From positions 1-42,513 of the forward strand of contig CALRDL010000005.1 of the NCBI GenBank assembly GCA_943354905.1: a stretch of 42,513 nucleotides of DNA. The letters run 5' to 3'. The notes under the pieces are model-generated. The model saw only the letters and a program-made list of their open reading frames with translations, was not told the origin of the DNA and did no database searches. A program made the position numbers and the translations under genes. Of the stretch, positions 38,884 to 42,513 are shown piece by piece. How positions within the stretch are numbered: position 1 is the first letter of the stretch; every line of letters starts with the position of its first letter. Source of the stretch: Candidatus Nomurabacteria bacterium. GTDB taxonomy: Bacteria; Patescibacteriota; Minisyncoccia; Phycocordibacterales; UBA9973.

Positions 38884-39739
38884 TCTTTAGAAATTCTTCC
38901 CATTTTATTTCTTTTCTACCCTCAGGGAGGACTTTTTTGATGACAAAAACACTGTCACCACCAGCCCGACAGGTGTCGTCCGGTCGGGCGGGAATTAGGT
39001 CAGCGTCAGTAATTATGATTCTTTTGTTGTTTTGGAAAAAGAAAGTCCTTGGCCAAGAGGCGTATGCTCTGAATTTATTATAATTTTTTATAGGATCATC
39101 ATTTAAATTTATCAGCCCGTCTTCTTTCTTTATTTTTTTGCAAAATGTTGTCTGAGATTCATCTTGCTTTTCTCCATCTTTGAAAGGACTCTGTAATAAT
39201 TTTACCAAAAGTTCTCCACCGATTTTTATTAAACGTGTTCTCAATGCAGGGGCTGTTTCATTTTTACCTATTTGAACTTTTTCCATTGCTAAAATGTTTC
39301 CAGAATCTAATTTAAATTCCATTTGTTGAATCGCTACTCCTGTTTCTGTTTCACCATTTAATATTGCTGATTCTACAGGCGAAGCACCCCGATATTTGGG
39401 TAAAAGAGAATAATGGATATTAATTGATCCTAATTTTGGAATTTTTAAAATATTTTCAGGGATTATTTTCCCATAAGCCACTATAATAGATAAGTCATAT
39501 TTTTTAAATTTTAATTGGTTAGCAAATTCAGCATCTAGTTTTTCTGGTTTTAGGCAGGGGATATTGTTTTCTTCTGCAAATAAGCCGGCGGGCGAAGTTT
39601 GCATATGTAAACCTCGCCCGCTTTTTGCATCCGGTGACGTAACAATAAGCATAGGCAAAAACTCTATTTTTTTTAAAATTTCAAGTGTATCAGAGGCAAC
39701 ATCTGGTGTACCAAAGAATATAAAATTTAATTTTTGCAT
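38867..39739 (-). CDS. fmt: Methionyl-tRNA formyltransferase
   Basis: FIFFGTPDVASDTLEIL, SINIHYSLLPKYRGASPVESAILNGETETGV. Confidence 0.96.
   Translation of the reverse strand: MQKLNFIFFGTPDVASDTLEILKKIEFLPMLIVTSPDAKSGRGLHMQTSPAGLFAEENNIPCLKPEKLDAEFANQLKFKKYDLSIIVAYGKIIPENILKIPKLGSINIHYSLLPKYRGASPVESAILNGETETGVAIQQMEFKLDSGNILAMEKVQIGKNETAPALRTRLIKIGGELLVKLLQSPFKDGEKQDESQTTFCKKIKKEDGLINLNDDPIKNYNKFRAYASWPRTFFFQNNKRIIITDADLIPARPDDTCRAGGDSVFVIKKVLPEGRKEIKWEEFLKINTSK
38961..38992. repeat. GC-rich palindrome inside fmt (3' part)
   Basis: CCAGCCCGAC-AGGTGTCGTCCG-GTCGGGCGGG, encodes IPARPDDTCRAGG on the minus strand. Confidence 0.8.
39588..39621. repeat. GC-rich near-perfect palindrome inside fmt (5' part)
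   Basis: GCGGGCGAAGTTTGCATATGTAAACCTCGCCCGC. Confidence 0.8.
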
Positions 39740-39740
39740 A

Positions 39741-40331
39741 TTATTTTCGTACTTCTTCTTTTAAATCTTTAGCGTGATCTGTAAAAAGTATGCCATTTAG
39801 ATGATCTGTCTCATGTTGAAAGATCTGAGCGAGTAATCCTGAAGCACCACGGATAAATTTCTTTCCATTTTCGTCATAGGCTGTGACGGTGGCTTTTAGA
39901 GAGCGATAAGTTTTACCATAAATTGGACGTACTGAAAGACAACCTTCAGGTACCCATTCTTTTTTTTTGGACATTTTCGAAATTTTTGGATTTATAAATA
40001 CCATATCTTTTTCTGCAACAGGGTCAATGTTGTCGCTCCCTCCCCGCACGCCATCGCTTCGCTCTGGCGAAAGCGGGTGGGTCGGCGCGTCCGCCTGCGA
40101 GAGACCTTGTGGAGCGAATTCTGCTGAAAAGACTTTTCCTGAGACTACAAAAATTCGCAGACTATATCCTATCTGTGGGCCTGCAATAGCTACACCATCA
40201 CTTTCTTTAGCCAAAGACTCTGACATTTCTTTTAACACTTTTTGTATTTTGGGCGTTTTTATATCTACGATACGTATTTCTTCCGCTATTTTATGCAAAA
40301 CTTTGCTATCTTTTTGAAGAATTTTCTTCAT
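39741..40331 (-). CDS. def: Peptide deformylase with internal insertion
   Basis: DGVAIAGPQIG, EGCLSV, HETDHLNGILF motifs. Confidence 0.95.
   Translation of the reverse strand: MKKILQKDSKVLHKIAEEIRIVDIKTPKIQKVLKEMSESLAKESDGVAIAGPQIGYSLRIFVVSGKVFSAEFAPQGLSQADAPTHPLSPERSDGVRGGSDNIDPVAEKDMVFINPKISKMSKKKEWVPEGCLSVRPIYGKTYRSLKATVTAYDENGKKFIRGASGLLAQIFQHETDHLNGILFTDHAKDLKEEVRK
40043..40077. repeat. GC-rich hairpin inside def insertion
   Basis: CCCGC-A-CGCCA-TCGCTTCGCTC-TGGCG-AAA-GCGGG. Confidence 0.75.
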
Positions 40332-40348
40332 GATTATTATCTATCAAA

Positions 40349-41653
40349 TTATTTTAACTCTTTCAAGTATTCCAGAAGCTCAGTTAATTTTACTGTGTTT
40401 TGGGACCGGTTACTCATGTCCCTTACTATTACCGAATTGTCCAAAGCTTCTTTGACTCCAAATATTAGAGCGTAAGGGACGGCGAGTTTTTCAGCTATAG
40501 CGAGCTGAGAACTTAGGCTATCTTTGGATAATGATTGAGCTATTGGTATATGCGCTTTTCTTAATATTTCAATAATGTTCAAGCTCTTTAATTTTGCTTC
40601 TGTTCCAAGCTGAATGAAATAAATTTTCGGTTTTTTTAATATTCTTGGAGCGAGTTTTTTATACCAAGGGGAAGCCACTATTCTATCTACGCCTATAGAC
40701 ATACCCACAGCTGGGACGTCTTTCTTTGACCCTATTTGGCGAGCTAGATAATCATAACGTCCACCACCAGCGAGTGCGATCGCGGAACTATTCTCTCCTG
40801 TTGTTTCTTCTAGAACCTCAAAAACAGTGCGAGTATAGTAGGAAAGTCCACGGACTAGATTTTTATTTATATTATATTGAATACCCATCTCTTCTAGGTA
40901 TTCCAAAACTTCTTTGAAGTGTTTTTTGCATGAAGGACAAAGAAAAGAAATAGAATCAGGCGCATTTATATTTAGTTCCTTAGTTTTTTCTTCTTTTGAA
41001 TCAAGAATACGAAGCGGATTTATTTTTAGTCTTTCTCTATCCACGCTCGGTAGTTGACTTAGATTTTTTTTGTAATAATTTGTTAGCTCTTTAGTGTATG
41101 CATTTCTACATTCTTTGTCACCGATAGAATTTATATCGATAGAAAGATTGGTTGCACCAGCTTCTTCGAGAATGGTCATACATGTCTTGATCACGAGTGC
41201 GTCCATGATACTCTTTTCACTACCGAGTACATCAGAATCAAATTGCCAAAATTGTCGATAGCGTCCACGTTGAGGTTTTTCGTGTCTAAAAGACGGACCA
41301 TATTGATAGAGCATTACTGGTTGGGGCATGCTCTGCATTCCGTGTTCGATGTATGCGCGGACGAGGGGAGCAGTGTGTTCTGGTCGGAGGGCCAGATTGT
41401 CTCCACCTTTAGTTTTCAAATTATACATTTCTTTTTCTACTATGTCTGTGCCTTGACCTATCCCTGTGGTAAAAATTTCTTCGTGTTCTAATATGGGAGT
41501 CTCGAGAGGTTTAAAGCCATAGTATACAGCTATCTCTTGAGCTTTCTCAAAAAATCCTTGAAAGGCATAATATTCTTCATTCATCAGATCTCGCATTCCT
41601 TTTGGAGAAGTTACATCTTCGATTTTTAAATTTTTACTTATTTTATTTTTCAT
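40349..41653 (-). CDS. hisS: Histidine--tRNA ligase
   Basis: PKGMRDLMNEEYYAF, LRPEHTAPLVRAYIE, QFWQFDSDVLGSE, GGGRYDYLARQIG. Confidence 0.97.
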   Translation of the reverse strand: MKNKISKNLKIEDVTSPKGMRDLMNEEYYAFQGFFEKAQEIAVYYGFKPLETPILEHEEIFTTGIGQGTDIVEKEMYNLKTKGGDNLALRPEHTAPLVRAYIEHGMQSMPQPVMLYQYGPSFRHEKPQRGRYRQFWQFDSDVLGSEKSIMDALVIKTCMTILEEAGATNLSIDINSIGDKECRNAYTKELTNYYKKNLSQLPSVDRERLKINPLRILDSKEEKTKELNINAPDSISFLCPSCKKHFKEVLEYLEEMGIQYNINKNLVRGLSYYTRTVFEVLEETTGENSSAIALAGGGRYDYLARQIGSKKDVPAVGMSIGVDRIVASPWYKKLAPRILKKPKIYFIQLGTEAKLKSLNIIEILRKAHIPIAQSLSKDSLSSQLAIAEKLAVPYALIFGVKEALDNSVIVRDMSNRSQNTVKLTELLEYLKELK

Positions 41654-41659
41654 ACAAAT

Positions 41660-42250
41660 TTAGTTTACTTGTTGTTTATAATCGCCCGGCATAAAATCTA
41701 TATCATTTATCGGAAGAAGTCGTAGTAATGCTCTACCGGTAATGAATTTTCTTTGAAGAGGTCCCCAGTATCTGGAATCAGAACTCGCGTTTCTGTTGTC
41801 TCCCATCACAAAATACTCATCATCTTTTAATGTTAGATGCGTAGTATTGGTTTGCATTTCTTTTATATAGGGTTCATTTAGTACAAATCCATCTATATAC
41901 TCATCGTTAAATATAGTTATAGTATTATTTTTTATGTCTACTGTTTCTTCAGGTAATCCTATGATTCTCTTGATCAAGAATTTTTTCGGATTAGGTGGAT
42001 ATTTAAAAACAACAACATCATCTCTTTCTGGTTTATCTAATCTGTAAGATATTTTGTCTACTATCAAATAATCCGCATTCTCGAAAGTAGGGAACATAGA
42101 ACTTCCAGAAACTACGAATGGCTCGGCTAAGAAAAAACGAACAGGAATGACTACCAAGAGTGCTATAAATGCGAAACGCACCAATTCCCAAAATGATTGC
42201 CATGTGGTTTTTTCATTTTCATTTGGTTGAGCTGTCGTATTTTTTTCCAT
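41660..42250 (-). CDS. lepB: Signal peptidase I
   Basis: EPFVVSGSSMFPTFENADYLIVDK, FLIKRIIGLPEETVDI, FVMGDNRNASSDSRYWG. Confidence 0.96.
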   Translation of the reverse strand: MEKNTTAQPNENEKTTWQSFWELVRFAFIALLVVIPVRFFLAEPFVVSGSSMFPTFENADYLIVDKISYRLDKPERDDVVVFKYPPNPKKFLIKRIIGLPEETVDIKNNTITIFNDEYIDGFVLNEPYIKEMQTNTTHLTLKDDEYFVMGDNRNASSDSRYWGPLQRKFITGRALLRLLPINDIDFMPGDYKQQVN

Positions 42251-42345
42251 TTGTGTAGTAAATATAACACATTATGTGCTTGACAGTATAGAAGATTTTG
42301 TTGTGTAATACTTATACCCCTACCCAGTCCCTTCCCCAAAACTCG

Positions 42346-42361
42346 CCCCCTATATAGGGGG
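42346..42361. repeat. Perfect palindrome CCCCCTATATAGGGGG next to IS end
   Basis: Direct reading. Confidence 0.8.
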
Positions 42362-42367
42362 AGGTGC

Positions 42368-42513
42368 TGTTTAGTTAACCTTCAAGGGTGACACTGTGGA
42401 TAAGTAATAATTGAATTTTTCGACCGGTATCATTCCGTTTAAATATTTTCCTAAATGGATTCTCTCATAATTGTAGAAATGCAAATATTCTTGCAGTGTT
42501 TTCCAAGTTCTTC
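42368..42513. repeat. Terminal inverted repeat, right copy
   Basis: Reverse complement identical to 4..149. Confidence 0.95.
42371..42513 (-). CDS. C-terminal fragment of the same IS481-like transposase, truncated by contig edge
   Basis: Reverse complement of 4..146. Confidence 0.8.
   Translation of the reverse strand, partial: RTWKTLQEYLHFYNYERIHLGKYLNGMIPVEKFNYYLSTVSPLKVN

Noticed and set aside
42346-42361. CCCCCTATATAGGGGG as part of the IS terminus
   Set aside because: Not present beside the left copy, so it belongs to the flanking sequence; likely a local terminator or chance palindrome.
4-42513. Perfect terminal inverted repeats as linear-plasmid/phage telomeres or a composite transposon
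   Set aside because: The repeat encodes an IS481-like transposase C-terminus and the interior holds core genes (rpoBC, dnaG, hisS); an assembly break at a repeated IS is simpler.

Overview
AT-rich bacterial contig that reads like a Candidate Phyla Radiation (Patescibacteria/Parcubacteria) genome; this placement is inferred from gene style and was not searched. Both ends stop inside inverted copies of the same IS481-like insertion sequence (perfect 146-bp terminal inverted repeat), so the window is probably a whole contig broken at a repeat. The housekeeping backbone is rpsP-khpA-trmD, rpoB-rpoC, dnaG-rpoD, raiA/hpf, fmt, def, hisS, lepB, tRNA-Ala(TGC) and tRNA-Asn(GTT). Accessory content: a MazF/Phd-type toxin-antitoxin pair with a palindromic operator-like site; a DUF5678-like/retropepsin-like gene pair; a tandem duplication of [membrane-anchored protein + PemK/MazF-like protein]; a DsbA-like protein whose domain order looks circularly permuted; a complete IS with a probable 3' frameshift; an AbiEi/AbiEii system; an RND pump + adaptor with a His-ending microprotein; three GH130 modules next to phosphomannomutase-like and mannose-6-P isomerase-like genes; a structured leader before an unannotated 43-aa polybasic protein; very long perfect palindromes around the tRNA genes; and a family of GC-rich palindromes, some inside coding sequence (fmt, def). 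The best candidates for something undescribed are the permuted DsbA, the duplicated anchor/MazF unit, the leader + small basic protein, the GH130 mannoside cluster, and the in-gene palindromic elements.
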